Shown in pieces: positions 9,403 through 18,941 of a stretch of 64,000 bases of DNA (its first letter is position 1; the number at the start of each line of letters is the position of its first letter). Location: positions 47,695 through 111,694 of the forward strand of contig NZ_JACOGG010000014.1 of NCBI RefSeq assembly GCF_014284365.1, written 5' to 3'. A program made the translations under genes and the position numbers. The DNA is from Cognatundibacterium rugosum. Its GTDB lineage: Bacteria > Pseudomonadota > Gammaproteobacteria > Burkholderiales > Burkholderiaceae_D. The notes under the pieces are model-generated. The model saw only the letters and a list, made by a program, of their open reading frames with translations, searched no databases and was not told where the DNA came from.

Positions 9403-11400
9403 CTAGCTCGCTAACAAACGTGTGCGCTCATCTTCCGTGCGGATCACTTCATCAGCAGGAATGTAATAGTCGCGGTTGTAATTAAATGTGTGAACTATGA
9501 TTGCGGTCAGCATCACCAGGAAGGCGGCCACAGCAGGAATCCACATTTGCCAGATCAGTGCGAAACCGCATGCGCCGCTGAGTGCAGCGATCACGAAACC
9601 GGCACCGGTATTCTTAGGCATATGGATATCCACAAAGCCTTTAGTCGGACGCTGATAGCCATTCTTCTTCATGTCATCCCATGCGTCGTTATCATGTACG
9701 CGTGGTGTGAATGGGAAGTTGTAAGCAGGTGGTGGCGAAGAAGTCGACCACTCCAGCGTACGGCCACCCCATGGGTCACCGGATACATCACGGTTTTCAT
9801 GACGACGCAGGTAACTGACGACCAGCTGTACCAGGAAGGAACCGATACCCAGCGCGATCAGTACCGCACCGAAAGCAGCGATCTGGAACCAGATCTGCAG
9901 CGATGGATCATCAAAGTGACTCAGACGACGTGTCACACCCATCAGGCCCAGCACGTACAGTGGCATGAACGCGAAGTAGAAGCCGATACACCAGAACCAG
10001 AATGAACATTTACCCCAGAAGCTGTCGAGCTTGTAACCGAAGGCTTTCGGGAACCAGAAGTTGATCGCCGCCATCGCACCAAACACCACACCACCGATAA
10101 TCACATTATGGAAGTGAGCGATCAGGAACAGACTGTTATGCAAGACAAAGTCAGCAGGTGGAACCGCCAGCAAGACACCGGTCATACCGCCGATAACGAA
10201 GGTCACCATAAAGCCAATCGTCCACAGCATAGGTACTTCAAAACGGATACGGCCACGGTACATCGTGAACAACCAGTTGAATATCTTCGCACCAGTTGGG
10301 ATCGAGATAATCATCGTGGTGATACCGAAGAAGGAGTTAACACTCGCCCCGGAACCCATGGTGAAGAAGTGATGCAGCCATACCAGGTAAGACAGGATAG
10401 TAATCACCACCGTTGCGTACACCATCGAGGTGTAACCAAACAGACGCTTGCTGCAGAAAGTAGATACGATTTCAGAGTACACACCAAAGCAAGGCAGGAT
10501 CAGGATATATACCTCTGGGTGACCCCAGATCCAGATCAGATTCACATACATCATGGCATTGCCGCCCATGTCGTTGGTGAAGAAGTTGGTGCCAAAAGTA
10601 CGGTCCAGCGACAACATCGCCAGTACAGCGGTCAGTACCGGGAAAGCAGCAACGATCAATACGTTAGTACACAGCGCAGTCCAGGTGAATACCGGCATTT
10701 TCATCAGATTCATACCAGGCGCACGCATCTTGATGATAGTCACAATCAGGTTCACGCCTGACAGCAAGGTACCGACACCGGCAATCTGTAAGGACCAGAT
10801 ATAGTAATCCACCCCCACATCCGGGCTACCCAAAATACCAGACAACGGTGGATACGCGAGCCAGCCGGTACGCGCAAATTCACCGACAAACAGCGATACC
10901 ATCACCAGCACGGCACCGAAGGCCGTCATCCAGAAACTGAAGTTATTCAGGAAAGGGAAAGCGACGTCACGTGCACCAATTTGCAAAGGTACGATGTAGT
11001 TCATCAAACCTGTCACCAGCGGCATCGCAACGAAGAAAATCATGATCACGCCATGCGCCGTGAATACCTGATCATAGTGATGCGGCGGCAGGAAGCCGGC
11101 TGAATCGCCGAATGCCAGTGCCTGCTGAGCACGCATCATCAGCGCATCCGCAAAGCCACGCAACAGCATGACCAGACCCAGTATCATATACATGATACCG
11201 ATACGTTTGTGATCAATCGAGGTGATCCACTCACGCCACAGGTAACCCCATAAGCGGAAGTAAGTCAGTGCCCCCAGTACAGCGGCGCCACCGAAGAGGA
11301 CGCCGATAAATGTCGCAATCAGAATTGGCTCATGGAAGGGAATCGCTTCCCAGCTGAGGCGGCCAAGCACCAGCTTTGTCAAATCAATTTGGTCTAACAT
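9403..11400 (-). CDS. cyoB: Cytochrome o ubiquinol oxidase subunit I
   Basis: The 665-aa catalytic subunit, which reduces O2 to water and pumps protons. It carries low-spin haem b and the haem o-CuB centre. The CuB region is [14 protein letters not shown], holding the His and the Tyr that cross-link in this family; further ligands are in VWLHHFF and in HFHNVIIGG. The quinone-site residues of the E. coli enzyme are matched: Arg and Asp in [12 protein letters not shown], and His and Gln in HHYDQVF. The length equals E. coli CyoB (663 aa), including the extra N- and C-terminal helices that separate quinol oxidases from cytochrome c oxidases. It lies 2 bp after cyoA. Confidence 0.98.
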   Translation of the reverse strand: MLDQIDLTKLVLGRLSWEAIPFHEPILIATFIGVLFGGAAVLGALTYFRLWGYLWREWITSIDHKRIGIMYMILGLVMLLRGFADALMMRAQQALAFGDSAGFLPPHHYDQVFTAHGVIMIFFVAMPLVTGLMNYIVPLQIGARDVAFPFLNNFSFWMTAFGAVLVMVSLFVGEFARTGWLAYPPLSGILGSPDVGVDYYIWSLQIAGVGTLLSGVNLIVTIIKMRAPGMNLMKMPVFTWTALCTNVLIVAAFPVLTAVLAMLSLDRTFGTNFFTNDMGGNAMMYVNLIWIWGHPEVYILILPCFGVYSEIVSTFCSKRLFGYTSMVYATVVITILSYLVWLHHFFTMGSGASVNSFFGITTMIISIPTGAKIFNWLFTMYRGRIRFEVPMLWTIGFMVTFVIGGMTGVLLAVPPADFVLHNSLFLIAHFHNVIIGGVVFGAMAAINFWFPKAFGYKLDSFWGKCSFWFWCIGFYFAFMPLYVLGLMGVTRRLSHFDDPSLQIWFQIAAFGAVLIALGIGSFLVQLVVSYLRRHENRDVSGDPWGGRTLEWSTSSPPPAYNFPFTPRVHDNDAWDDMKKNGYQRPTKGFVDIHMPKNTGAGFVIAALSGACGFALIWQMWIPAVAAFLVMLTAIIVHTFNYNRDYYIPADEVIRTEDERTRLLAS

Positions 11401-11402
11401 CT

Positions 11403-12419
11403 TTATTTTCCGGTGGTTGTGGTTGGCGTCGTGCAGATTTCAGCAAGCGGACCACGGCCGGCCTGCTGGTTTTGCGCCAGTAAATTGGAGAACTTACCAT
11501 TCGCTGCACTCTTCACATTCAGATCCGTGCTCATCAACTTGTCGATGCAAACCTGGCCATCAACAACACAGCGATTCAGAATGGCATGATAGAGATCAGC
11601 CTCAACGGTCGCGTAGCGGCGAACCGGATCTTTGATACTTGGTTTTTCCAGTTCCAGATATTCAGCACGCTTCAGCGCAGGCTGAGTATTTTTCGCTGCC
11701 TGTACCCATTGCGCGAAATCGTCGTTGCTCAGACCACGGAATTTAAAACGCATATCTGAGAAACCTGCACCGCTGTAGTTCGCGGAAAAACCTTCGTAAT
11801 CACCCGCTTTATTGATCACCGCATTCAGTTCAGTCTGCATGCCAGGCATCGCATAGATCTGACCCGCCAGTGCCGGGATGTAGAAAGAGTTCATTACTGT
11901 CGATGCAGTAATTTTGAAATGAATCGGCACATCGACCGGCACTGCCAGTTCGTTGACCGTTGCAATGCCTTGCTCTGGGTAAATAAACAACCATTTCCAG
12001 TCCAGTGCAACGACTTCAACCGTGATTGGTTTGACATTAGCAGGAATCGCACGTGTCTCATCCAAACGCGACAACTTTCGATATGGATCAAGAGTATGCG
12101 TGGTAATCCATGTCAACATACCCAAAGCAATGATGATTAACAGAGGAGCACCCCAGATCACCAGTTCGAGTTTCGTAGAATGATCCCAATCCGGTTCGTA
12201 CTGTGCCTCAGTGTTGCTTTGACGATAACGCCAGGCAAAAAAGAAGGTCAGTGCAATCACCGGTACGATGATCAATAACATCAACAATGTCGAAATGACA
12301 ATGAGCTTACTCTGTTGAGCGGCAATATCTCCGGATGGATTCATCACAATTGTGTTGCATCCAGCCATCATTATTGCGGGCAACAGCAGTATTCCGCGAC
12401 GAGCTAATTGAGAAAACAT
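11403..12419 (-). CDS. cyoA: Cytochrome o ubiquinol oxidase subunit II, lipoprotein
   Basis: A 338-aa subunit with a lipoprotein signal (lipobox IMMAGC, Cys about residue 21), two membrane helices (about 40-62 and 85-107) and a periplasmic cupredoxin domain. The CuA-binding Cys and His residues of cytochrome c oxidase subunit II are absent: the region reads [14 protein letters not shown]. This identifies a quinol oxidase. A GTG at 12467 would give a longer frame, but the signal peptide starts cleanly at ATG 12419. It is the first gene of cyoABCD-SURF1-regBA. No cyoE (haem o synthase) is in the cluster, so haem o must come from a gene elsewhere. Confidence 0.95.
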   Translation of the reverse strand: MFSQLARRGILLLPAIMMAGCNTIVMNPSGDIAAQQSKLIVISTLLMLLIIVPVIALTFFFAWRYRQSNTEAQYEPDWDHSTKLELVIWGAPLLIIIALGMLTWITTHTLDPYRKLSRLDETRAIPANVKPITVEVVALDWKWLFIYPEQGIATVNELAVPVDVPIHFKITASTVMNSFYIPALAGQIYAMPGMQTELNAVINKAGDYEGFSANYSGAGFSDMRFKFRGLSNDDFAQWVQAAKNTQPALKRAEYLELEKPSIKDPVRRYATVEADLYHAILNRCVVDGQVCIDKLMSTDLNVKSAANGKFSNLLAQNQQAGRGPLAEICTTPTTTTGK

Positions 12420-12485
12420 ACAGGAAAAGTCCAGTCTGAACGTAAATATGTGGTAATGTACTCTCACTGATAAGCATTAGCGATT

Positions 12486-12498
12486 GGACGTTTTGTCC
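12486..12498. promoter_or_regulatory. Inverted repeat in the cyoA / MFS divergent spacer
   Basis: GGAC-N5-GTCC lies in the 150-bp divergent region, 67 bp upstream of the cyoA ATG. It could be an operator for either gene. The match is short and no RegA or FNR consensus is evident around it. Confidence 0.25.
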
Positions 12499-12569
12499 TA
12501 CCCTTTCTGCCTGCATGGGAAAAGCTGCCGACTGCGTCCATCGACATAACAACGATGACGGAGACGACT

Positions 12570-13916
12570 ATGCCTAACATCAGCAGCCACAATGGCGCAC
12601 TGTACGCCAACCACCCTTCTGCCCACGGCAGTACCCCCAAACGTGGTGATCATGCGGATACCTCTGTCGACCCCGGCGAAATCGCGATCGGGGTCATTAT
12701 AGGTCGCACATCTGAGTATTTCGATTTTTTCGTCTATGCCATTGCTTCGGTACTGGTATTCCCTTCAGTATTTTTTCCCTTCGAAGATCGCCTCGAAGGC
12801 ACACTGTACGCGTTCACCATTTTTTCCTTTGCCTTTTTAGCACGCCCCATAGGCACCATGATTTTTATGGCTGTGCAGCAACATTTAGGACGTGAAGCAA
12901 AGCTGACCATCGCCTTGGTGCTGCTGGGCTTTTCGACTGCTGGCATTGCCTTTCTACCTACCTACGCCAGCATAGGCGTCACGGCCATTGTGATGCTCTC
13001 CGTGTTGCGAATAGGTCAAGGCATCGCGCTGGGCGGTACTTGGGATGGCTTGCCTTCCCTGCTGGCATTGAATGCACCGGAAGACAAGCGTGGCTGGTAC
13101 GCGATGCTGGGACAACTGGGTGCTCCCACCGGCTTCATCCTGGCAGCCAGTATGTTTGCCTTTATGTTATCCAATCTGTCGCCGGACGATTTTCTTGAGT
13201 GGGGCTGGCGCTATCCTTTCTATGTTGCGTTTGCCATCAATGTAGTCGCCCTGTTCGCCCGCCTGCGTCTGGTCGCCACGGATGAATACACCCATTTACT
13301 GGAAGAACGTGAATTGCAACCGGTAGGCATCATAGAGTTGCTGAGCACTCAGGGTCGCAACGTATTAATAGGTGCGCTCGCCGCGCTGGCCAGCTATGCT
13401 TTATTCCATCTGGTGACGGTCTTCCCGCTGTCCTGGATTACCCTGTATTCCGGCCGCAGCCTTAGTGACTTCCTTTACTTGCAAGTCGCCGGCGCCTTCC
13501 TGATGGCGATATCGGTGGTGGTTTCAGGCCTCATTGCCGATAAAATTGGCCGTCGTAATACCTTAGGGACACTCGCCATTCTGATCGCTGCACTCAGTGC
13601 CTTTATACCCACACTGATGAAGGCGGGCGAAAGTGGCGAAAACATTTTCCTGTTATTTGGCTTTATCCTGCTCGGCTTGTCGTATGGTCAGGCGGCTGGC
13701 GCAGTAACCGCTAACTTCCCTGCGAAGTACCGGTATACAGGTGCGGCGCTGACTTCGGATCTGTCCTGGTTGGTCGGCGCTGGTTTTGCACCGCTGATTG
13801 CGTTGGGATTGTCGGCTAACTTCGGGCTTGCCTACGTCAGCCTCTACCTGCTGTCAGGCGCAGCCTGCTCACTCGCCGCACTGCATCTGAACCGGGCTTT
13901 GGAGATTAAGAACTGA
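12570..13916 (+). CDS. MFS transporter, metabolite:H+ symporter type
   Basis: A 448-aa inner-membrane protein with twelve predicted helices. The N-terminal GVIIGRTSEYFDFFVYAIAS and the loop RPIGTMIF resemble the metabolite:H+ symporter group (ProP, ShiA, KgtP), although the usual GxLxDxxGR loop is diverged here to an AVQQHLGREAK form. The second-half copy is IADKIGRRNTL. The substrate cannot be assigned. The upstream ATG at 12555 has no ribosome-binding site, while ATG 12570 has GGAG six bases before it. It is transcribed divergently from cyoA and ends at a strong terminator. Confidence 0.85.
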   Translation: MPNISSHNGALYANHPSAHGSTPKRGDHADTSVDPGEIAIGVIIGRTSEYFDFFVYAIASVLVFPSVFFPFEDRLEGTLYAFTIFSFAFLARPIGTMIFMAVQQHLGREAKLTIALVLLGFSTAGIAFLPTYASIGVTAIVMLSVLRIGQGIALGGTWDGLPSLLALNAPEDKRGWYAMLGQLGAPTGFILAASMFAFMLSNLSPDDFLEWGWRYPFYVAFAINVVALFARLRLVATDEYTHLLEERELQPVGIIELLSTQGRNVLIGALAALASYALFHLVTVFPLSWITLYSGRSLSDFLYLQVAGAFLMAISVVVSGLIADKIGRRNTLGTLAILIAALSAFIPTLMKAGESGENIFLLFGFILLGLSYGQAAGAVTANFPAKYRYTGAALTSDLSWLVGAGFAPLIALGLSANFGLAYVSLYLLSGAACSLAALHLNRALEIKN

Positions 13917-14013
13917 CGCGGCTGTACCTTCGTTCACATTGATGTGGCTCCCCCTAATCAAATTAGTCCGAGCCACGTCGTATTGCGATTAATTTCCTCC
14001 AGGGATAAGACAT

Positions 14014-14050
14014 AAAAAAACAGCCAGCATTTTTTGCTGGCTGTTTTTTT
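14014..14050. terminator. Bidirectional Rho-independent terminator
   Basis: A nine-bp perfect stem, CAGCCAGCA (14021-14029) with TGCTGGCTG (14035-14043), has a 5-nt loop and is flanked by seven A on the left and seven T on the right. It therefore works on both strands, ending the MFS gene (+) and the CsgG/LpoB-type operon (-). Confidence 0.93.
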
Positions 14051-14105
14051 GACTCACTGACACCAGCGTACTGCACTGATGCCTCTGATACCAATATGCT
14101 GGCAC

Positions 14106-14924
14106 TTATCGATACACAGTCACCGGTTCCGGCGCCGGTGTCACGACAGGCTGGGCAGCATTGCCTGTGTTAGCCGGGCGATTGGCGCCGCGTGGCAGGC
14201 CAAACTGCACCATCAGTTCACCATAGGCCGCTTCTGCCAGACTGCGCGAAGTTTCCTGCATGACTTTACCACGGTTGAATACGACACGATCACCGGCACG
14301 GCTGATGATCTTGGTATCCACACCGGAGCCACTGGCACTGAATGCTGCTTTTACTTCATAGGTCTTGGTGTTGATAAGACTAAAATCAGCCACCAGATCC
14401 AGCGACAAACTGGCTGTCATGGAATTTCCGTATTGCAGTTGATTGCTCTCCTGACGGAACTGGATATTACTGACGGTACCAAACAACACATAATCCGCGC
14501 CTGGATACATCCCTTGTTTGATACGACCAATGATGTCGAAAATTTTCTCCATTGGCTTACCGACATAAGGGCGGGCCTGAATCAGATGTACGCCACCACC
14601 TTTGAGTAAGGCACCTTTCAAATCAGCCGTGTAAGTTTTCAATTCACCACGATCGATATAGGTGTAATAGCCTTCAGCTTCAAAATAATTACTTTCGCTC
14701 TTAGCGTCTACGTGACCTCGCTGTGAATAGCTGCGGTCTGTTTCACGCTCGCTGTAACTGCCTTTGACACTACTTTTGCTGGAGGCGGACACTACACGAA
14801 AATATTCGCTGACTTTTTCTTCATAGGTCAGATCAGTCACCGCTATCTTAGGCTCAGCGGCATAGGCGCTGATGCTGGCCAGGCCACAGGCCAGCGCAGC
14901 GATCATTTGTTTCACATTCAACAT
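14106..14924 (-). CDS. CsgG/LpoB-like periplasmic protein
   Basis: A 272-aa exported protein with a Sec signal peptide (about residues 1-22, cleavage near AYA-AEP) and no lipobox. The body looks like the CsgG/LpoB/HfaB fold: PKIAVTDLTYEEKVSEYF at the start, the GADYVLFGTVSNIQFR strand typical of CsgG-type proteins, and LSLDLVADFSLINTKTYEV. The C-terminal tail is Pro-rich. It is the last gene of a four-gene operon and follows lpoB by 21 bp with an AAAGGAAG ribosome-binding site. Relatives form outer-membrane pores or activate penicillin-binding proteins; which role applies cannot be told. Lack of a lipid anchor argues against a CsgG secretion pore. Confidence 0.72.
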   Translation of the reverse strand: MLNVKQMIAALACGLASISAYAAEPKIAVTDLTYEEKVSEYFRVVSASSKSSVKGSYSERETDRSYSQRGHVDAKSESNYFEAEGYYTYIDRGELKTYTADLKGALLKGGGVHLIQARPYVGKPMEKIFDIIGRIKQGMYPGADYVLFGTVSNIQFRQESNQLQYGNSMTASLSLDLVADFSLINTKTYEVKAAFSASGSGVDTKIISRAGDRVVFNRGKVMQETSRSLAEAAYGELMVQFGLPRGANRPANTGNAAQPVVTPAPEPVTVYR

Positions 14925-14945
14925 CGTGCTTCCTTTACCGGAAAA

Positions 14946-15560
14946 TTATTTTTTGGATGTCTTGCGGATTTCTTTTTCGTCCTGCCACTCGATCGAACCT
15001 TCTTCGATGTCGTACAGTTTCAGAGTCATTTTGTAGAACACGTCTTTGGTGGTTGCGTTCTGCTTGACGATGGAAACGATTTCACCTTCCAGTGAATATT
15101 TCGCTGCAGTCATATTACCGATTTTCGCCTTGCCCTGTGCTTTGTACAGGCCGCTTTGATTCTGGCGCTGCAACTCATCCACACCTTGCTGCATTTCGTC
15201 AGCGCTGCGGGTGAATTTCACTTTTCTACTTTTCACCAGTGCAGTCTGAATACTGTTCATGATCGACTTGGTATCGATGTATTCGCTGGTCTTGTTACGC
15301 ACACCGGCCAATGTCAACGTAGGACGATTGGCGAGTACCGGATCTTCGAGCAAAGAACCCACCATTTTTTCTGCAATCATTTGCAGATCCGTAGAACCAA
15401 ATTCATTCGTGACGGTTTCTACTGCCTTGTTATCGCCATAGCTGACCTGACGCGCCAGGCTGACAGTGGGTTGCGACAACTTGGTCTGACATGCAGTCAG
15501 CGATACGCCAGCCAGCGCCAGCAGACAAATCATTTTGGACAATTTTGCGAATTGTTTCAT
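14946..15560 (-). CDS. lpoB: LpoB-like penicillin-binding protein activator lipoprotein
   Basis: A 204-aa lipoprotein with signal and lipobox LTAC (Cys24). The folded domain has LpoB features: DLQMIAEKMVGSLLEDP, PTLTLAGVRNKTSEYIDT and YSLEGEIVSI. In E. coli LpoB is anchored in the outer membrane and stimulates PBP1b. AAGGA precedes the start. As in E. coli, where ycfL and lpoB (ycfM) are adjacent, a YcfL gene lies immediately upstream, which supports the assignment. Betaproteobacterial LpoB homologues are not well characterised, so partner identity is inference. Confidence 0.82.
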   Translation of the reverse strand: MKQFAKLSKMICLLALAGVSLTACQTKLSQPTVSLARQVSYGDNKAVETVTNEFGSTDLQMIAEKMVGSLLEDPVLANRPTLTLAGVRNKTSEYIDTKSIMNSIQTALVKSRKVKFTRSADEMQQGVDELQRQNQSGLYKAQGKAKIGNMTAAKYSLEGEIVSIVKQNATTKDVFYKMTLKLYDIEEGSIEWQDEKEIRKTSKK

Positions 15561-15595
15561 GAGTAAATTCCTTAAATTAATGACTGGTGCGGTGC

Positions 15596-15997
15596 TCAGC
15601 GTGGCTCAGCACTCATTTCGATTTTGAAGTCACTTGCCTGCGGACCGTAGGCTGTGCCTTTGATCAGTTGGCTCTGACGGCCGAGTATGGTCAGCGGCTT
15701 CCAGACCTCACCATCACCGACTTGCATACCCGCCGCATCGGTCCAGCGGAAGCGGTAGTACACACGCACATCTTTGTCGGTCAGATTCAGCATTTCAGCC
15801 TGTACCACCATCACATCATTGCGACGCTGTGAGCGCAAATCCACGACCTGTACGCCTTCCAGCGTGCCACGCACCATCAGCTTGGCGGCGATGCCTGCCG
15901 ATGAGGCATTCGGGATATCGTTAGCTGCGTGGGCCGGAGCCATCCAGCACGCAGCGAGTAAGGCGCTGATTGCGATTACGCGGGCATTTTTCAACAT
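15596..15997 (-). CDS. YcfL family (DUF1425) protein
   Basis: A 133-aa protein with a Sec signal (about residues 1-24, AHA-AND). The mature part is a small beta-sandwich-like domain (VQAEMLNLTDKDVRVYYRFRWTDAAGMQV), which is the DUF1425/YcfL signature. E. coli YcfL is a putative lipoprotein next to lpoB; here the lipobox is absent or poor (the Cys in LLAACWM is followed by a further hydrophobic and cleavable segment). The function is unknown. It sits between the COG3014 gene and lpoB. Confidence 0.75.
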   Translation of the reverse strand: MLKNARVIAISALLAACWMAPAHAANDIPNASSAGIAAKLMVRGTLEGVQVVDLRSQRRNDVMVVQAEMLNLTDKDVRVYYRFRWTDAAGMQVGDGEVWKPLTILGRQSQLIKGTAYGPQASDFKIEMSAEPR

Positions 15998-16018
15998 GTC
16001 TTATCCTTTGCGAGACAA

Positions 16019-17527
16019 TTAATTGGTTTTTACTGCAGTCGCACCTGTGTTCGTGGCGCCCTGTGCAGGTTTAGTTTTAACGGCGTTTTTCTTTGCTGCC
16101 GGCTTCGCATCATGTGCGGTGGTGGCAGGCTTATCCTCGACCTGAGCCACTGGCGTTACTGTACCAAATTTGGCCAGATCACCCAGATAGGTTTTGTTTT
16201 GATACAAACGGACCGGCACCACCATGTAGCGGCCATCCACTGAAATTTTACTGGTTTCGCCAGGACGGCCGGTGAAGTTCACGTCGTAATCACCCGGCGG
16301 CAGGAAGGCACGTGCCACGAATACGCGCTCTGGCAGACTGCGCCACATGCGGTCATCGGCATTGCTCTCCGTCGCGGCAACTGCGATATTGGCGGCCAAA
16401 CCGGCTAAGGCACCAAAATTTTTATTGATCTGATCCTGCGCCACACCTTTCACCGCCGCGCGGATTGCAGCACGGGTATAAATGCCTGGCAGTTCATCTT
16501 TCAAGGCACGGCGTGCCATCACGTTAAAATCAGTAATCAAGGCTGTCGGCAGACTCTGATTTCCAACCTGAATGGTATTGATCTGCGGTGCATCTTTATC
16601 CGGATAAATCACTGGGAAAGCCAGCGACATGGTGATCAGTCCACGTCCGGTAGGAATTGGCAAGGTCAGTTTTTTCGATTGACGCGCTGGCGAATTACCC
16701 GCTTCAACTACGAACAACACATCAGTCACACCTTTCTTGCGCCGGAAACTGGTACGCTGATCTAATCCCTTCAAGCCCTCTTCCAGCACCGGCAATTCCG
16801 GACGCAATTCAATCGCTTTACGATAGCCGGGTGCAGCCAGACCAGGCTCATTGAGTGCTTCGTAAACAAAGCCGGAAAGATAATGGCTGAGCGCATTCTG
16901 ATAACCGTTTTTCAGCTTCAAAACTTCTGGATCATTCAGGGTTTCGACCGGATAGCCATTCAATTCTTTATTGCCGGTACTGACGCCTTTGGACTTGGCT
17001 TCTTCTTCCGCCGCCACAGTTTCTTTGGAGCGGAATTCTGCAATCACCGCTTCACGTTCATGCGTGCGCTTAATGTCTACCCGCGCTGTATCCAGGTCAC
17101 CCAGATTAATACGGTTCATCGCCATACGGATAGTCAGCATCACTTTTTCGTAATCCTGGCCTTCATAGTCACGGCTGGCATCGCCCATCAGCGTCGCGCC
17201 TATCTGCGCCATCAGTTTTTGCGGATTACTCTTAGCATTCTCTTCCCACTCTTTGACCTTGGTGTCCGCCACATTCAGGGCATTCAGACTGTCCTGATAG
17301 CGCTTGCCAATGCGCATTAACTCGCCTTTTTCCAGATTCAGCAGCAGGTCATTTTCATTCTTGCCCTGAGTCTGCGCTTCAACCTGCTGTATCGCCTCTT
17401 CAATCTGACCGGTTTTTGCCACCGCCAGAGAAGCGGCCACCTTGCTTTCGTGGGTAGGAGTGGTCACGCAACCCGTGAGTACGAGTGCCGCTACCAGCGG
17501 AGTCACTGCAAAATTAGAAATGCGCAT
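16019..17527 (-). CDS. COG3014 family repeat-containing lipoprotein
   Basis: A 502-aa lipoprotein with lipobox LVLTGC (Cys20). The N-terminal half is helical with TPR-like repeats (AVAKTGQIEEAIQQVEAQ; LNLEKGELMRIGKRYQDSLNALN; LSGFVYEALNEPGLAAPGYRKA). The C-terminal half is beta-rich and ends in a low-complexity Lys/Thr/Ala tail. This matches the uncharacterised COG3014 family. It is the first gene of the COG3014-YcfL-LpoB-CsgG-like operon. An ATG at 17563 would lengthen the signal peptide by twelve residues; neither start has a ribosome-binding site. The function is unknown; the operon suggests an outer-membrane or periplasmic scaffold. Confidence 0.75.
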   Translation of the reverse strand: MRISNFAVTPLVAALVLTGCVTTPTHESKVAASLAVAKTGQIEEAIQQVEAQTQGKNENDLLLNLEKGELMRIGKRYQDSLNALNVADTKVKEWEENAKSNPQKLMAQIGATLMGDASRDYEGQDYEKVMLTIRMAMNRINLGDLDTARVDIKRTHEREAVIAEFRSKETVAAEEEAKSKGVSTGNKELNGYPVETLNDPEVLKLKNGYQNALSHYLSGFVYEALNEPGLAAPGYRKAIELRPELPVLEEGLKGLDQRTSFRRKKGVTDVLFVVEAGNSPARQSKKLTLPIPTGRGLITMSLAFPVIYPDKDAPQINTIQVGNQSLPTALITDFNVMARRALKDELPGIYTRAAIRAAVKGVAQDQINKNFGALAGLAANIAVAATESNADDRMWRSLPERVFVARAFLPPGDYDVNFTGRPGETSKISVDGRYMVVPVRLYQNKTYLGDLAKFGTVTPVAQVEDKPATTAHDAKPAAKKNAVKTKPAQGATNTGATAVKTN

Positions 17528-17612
17528 AGTTCTGGAAGGAAAGGAAAATAAAGGGGAAACCATTAAGAGAGGTAAAAATTGTCGAAATATAACAATTTCA
17601 CATGAGCATAGG

Positions 17613-17640
17613 ATTATATGTAAAACAAGTATTTTTACAT
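17613..17640 (-). promoter_or_regulatory. Candidate promoter and operator of the COG3014-lpoB operon
   Basis: On the minus strand a perfect TATAAT (17618-17613) lies upstream of the COG3014 gene. It abuts an 8-bp inverted repeat, ATGTAAAA (17618-17625) / TTTTACAT (17633-17640), that would fall in the -10/-35 spacer. A second inverted repeat, ACAAATAA / TTATTTGT (17651-17682), lies just upstream. The region is very AT-rich compared with its surroundings. No good -35 is visible, as expected of a promoter needing an activator. Confidence 0.4.
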
Positions 17641-17757
17641 TATCAAAATAACAAATAACTACTTATAATTGTAATTATTTGTAAAAAACCTAACTTAACT
17701 CAAGCCTCTGTTGAATCCCTTTGCCGCATTGTCTCAGCACAGTCATCGAAGTGATAT

Positions 17758-18750
17758 TTACTCCAGACAAGGATCAAGTGCGGAATAAGATGCCAGCCAA
17801 CGATCCAGCTGCCACATAAAATCTGGCAAGTAAGTATGATCCGGGCTGAGTAAGCCATGATCTGCACCGGGAAAGACACAGATTCGCCATTGTCCAGACG
17901 CTGGCTTAACCATTTGTTGCAATTTACTCTTGGCATCTTTAGGAATCAGCGCATCTGCGTCGCCATATGCCCACAAGACCGGCCCCTTCCATGCCCGCAA
18001 ATTACTCTGATGCTCCACGGCACGAATTTCTGACCAATAGCGCCAGCTGCGGCCATGAATAAGGCTGCGATCCGGATCGGCTGGCGCCAACCTCAGCGCG
18101 GCCTGCAACTGCTTCCACCCTGAATGCATATGGCCGTAAGCCCGGGCCAGCGTCTGATACGTTCCCATCGCGCCATCCCCACTATGCGCCAGCAACACCA
18201 GATGGGTAGTGACGGGCAATGCCAGCGCCAACACCGGGGCCAGCTCCGCACCTTCAGAAATACCCATCATGACCACACGTATCGTTTTGTCGGTCGGGAC
18301 TTGTGCGAGCTGAAAACGGATGAACTCCAGCTGATCTGCCTGCCAGCGGCTAAAATGATCGTCCTGCACAAAGGCGGCGCTGCAATTGCTGCCATCATCC
18401 TGCGCAGCGACATGGCGTTTCTGTAACAACCAGATACGACTAACACCTGATTCGCCTTCCAGACCGCGAAAGTAGCCGGGCAAATAGCGTCCCATACTCG
18501 CGCAGCCAGAACCACCGACGACGAAGATCCAGTTTTCGTGGCTGCTATCCGCGGCCTGCACCAGGCCGCTCTGCGCGTGATTCTCCTTGTCCAGATAAAA
18601 ATAATTTGCATAAGCGCCGTCTGCAAACCGGAATGATAAGCTCTGTGCCGCGCTTGAACTCTGTGCCAGCACTGGCTGCAGCATCAGGCAAAAACATGCC
18701 AGAGCAGCTTGCAAGCAACGTGCGAGGCAAATGAAAAGCTGAGGAGGCAA
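17758..18750 (-). CDS. Exported alpha/beta hydrolase
   Basis: A 330-aa protein with a hydrophobic N-terminal signal (about residues 5-29, VLA-QSS). It has the alpha/beta-hydrolase triad: nucleophile Ser in GISEG, Asp in GDADALIP and His in GADHGLL. Several Cys residues in the mature part (GSGCASMG, DGSNCSAAF, WRICVFP, DPCLE) could form disulfides in the periplasm. The start is a TTG preceded at about nine bases by AGGAG. Substrate unknown; it could be an esterase, lipase or peptidase. It is divergent from tex. Confidence 0.75.
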   Translation of the reverse strand: MPPQLFICLARCLQAALACFCLMLQPVLAQSSSAAQSLSFRFADGAYANYFYLDKENHAQSGLVQAADSSHENWIFVVGGSGCASMGRYLPGYFRGLEGESGVSRIWLLQKRHVAAQDDGSNCSAAFVQDDHFSRWQADQLEFIRFQLAQVPTDKTIRVVMMGISEGAELAPVLALALPVTTHLVLLAHSGDGAMGTYQTLARAYGHMHSGWKQLQAALRLAPADPDRSLIHGRSWRYWSEIRAVEHQSNLRAWKGPVLWAYGDADALIPKDAKSKLQQMVKPASGQWRICVFPGADHGLLSPDHTYLPDFMWQLDRWLASYSALDPCLE

Positions 18751-18941
18751 AGCGGATTTCTCCTGTTTGTTTTTACAAGTGTTTCCAATTCAGGTAAGGC
18801 TGGCGCTGCAGACACAGCATCGCTGATGGCCAGCGCAGCGAGTTCTACCCCCTGCCAGTCTGGCTGTCAAGACTGGCGCAAAGCCGCAAATTGCGTATCA
18901 TCAGCGCCTTCATTGCTTTTTTATGTCTGGATGCTGGATTT

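Noticed and set aside
10108..10761. A 217-codon frame on the + strand inside cyoB.
   Set aside because: It is antisense to well-conserved cyoB sequence. Its translation is rich in His/Gln/Arg with no domain.
11403..12419. Possible cytochrome c oxidase subunit II (CuA type).
   Set aside because: The CuA Cys and His ligands are absent, and the cyoB sequence has the quinone-site residues, so it is a quinol oxidase.
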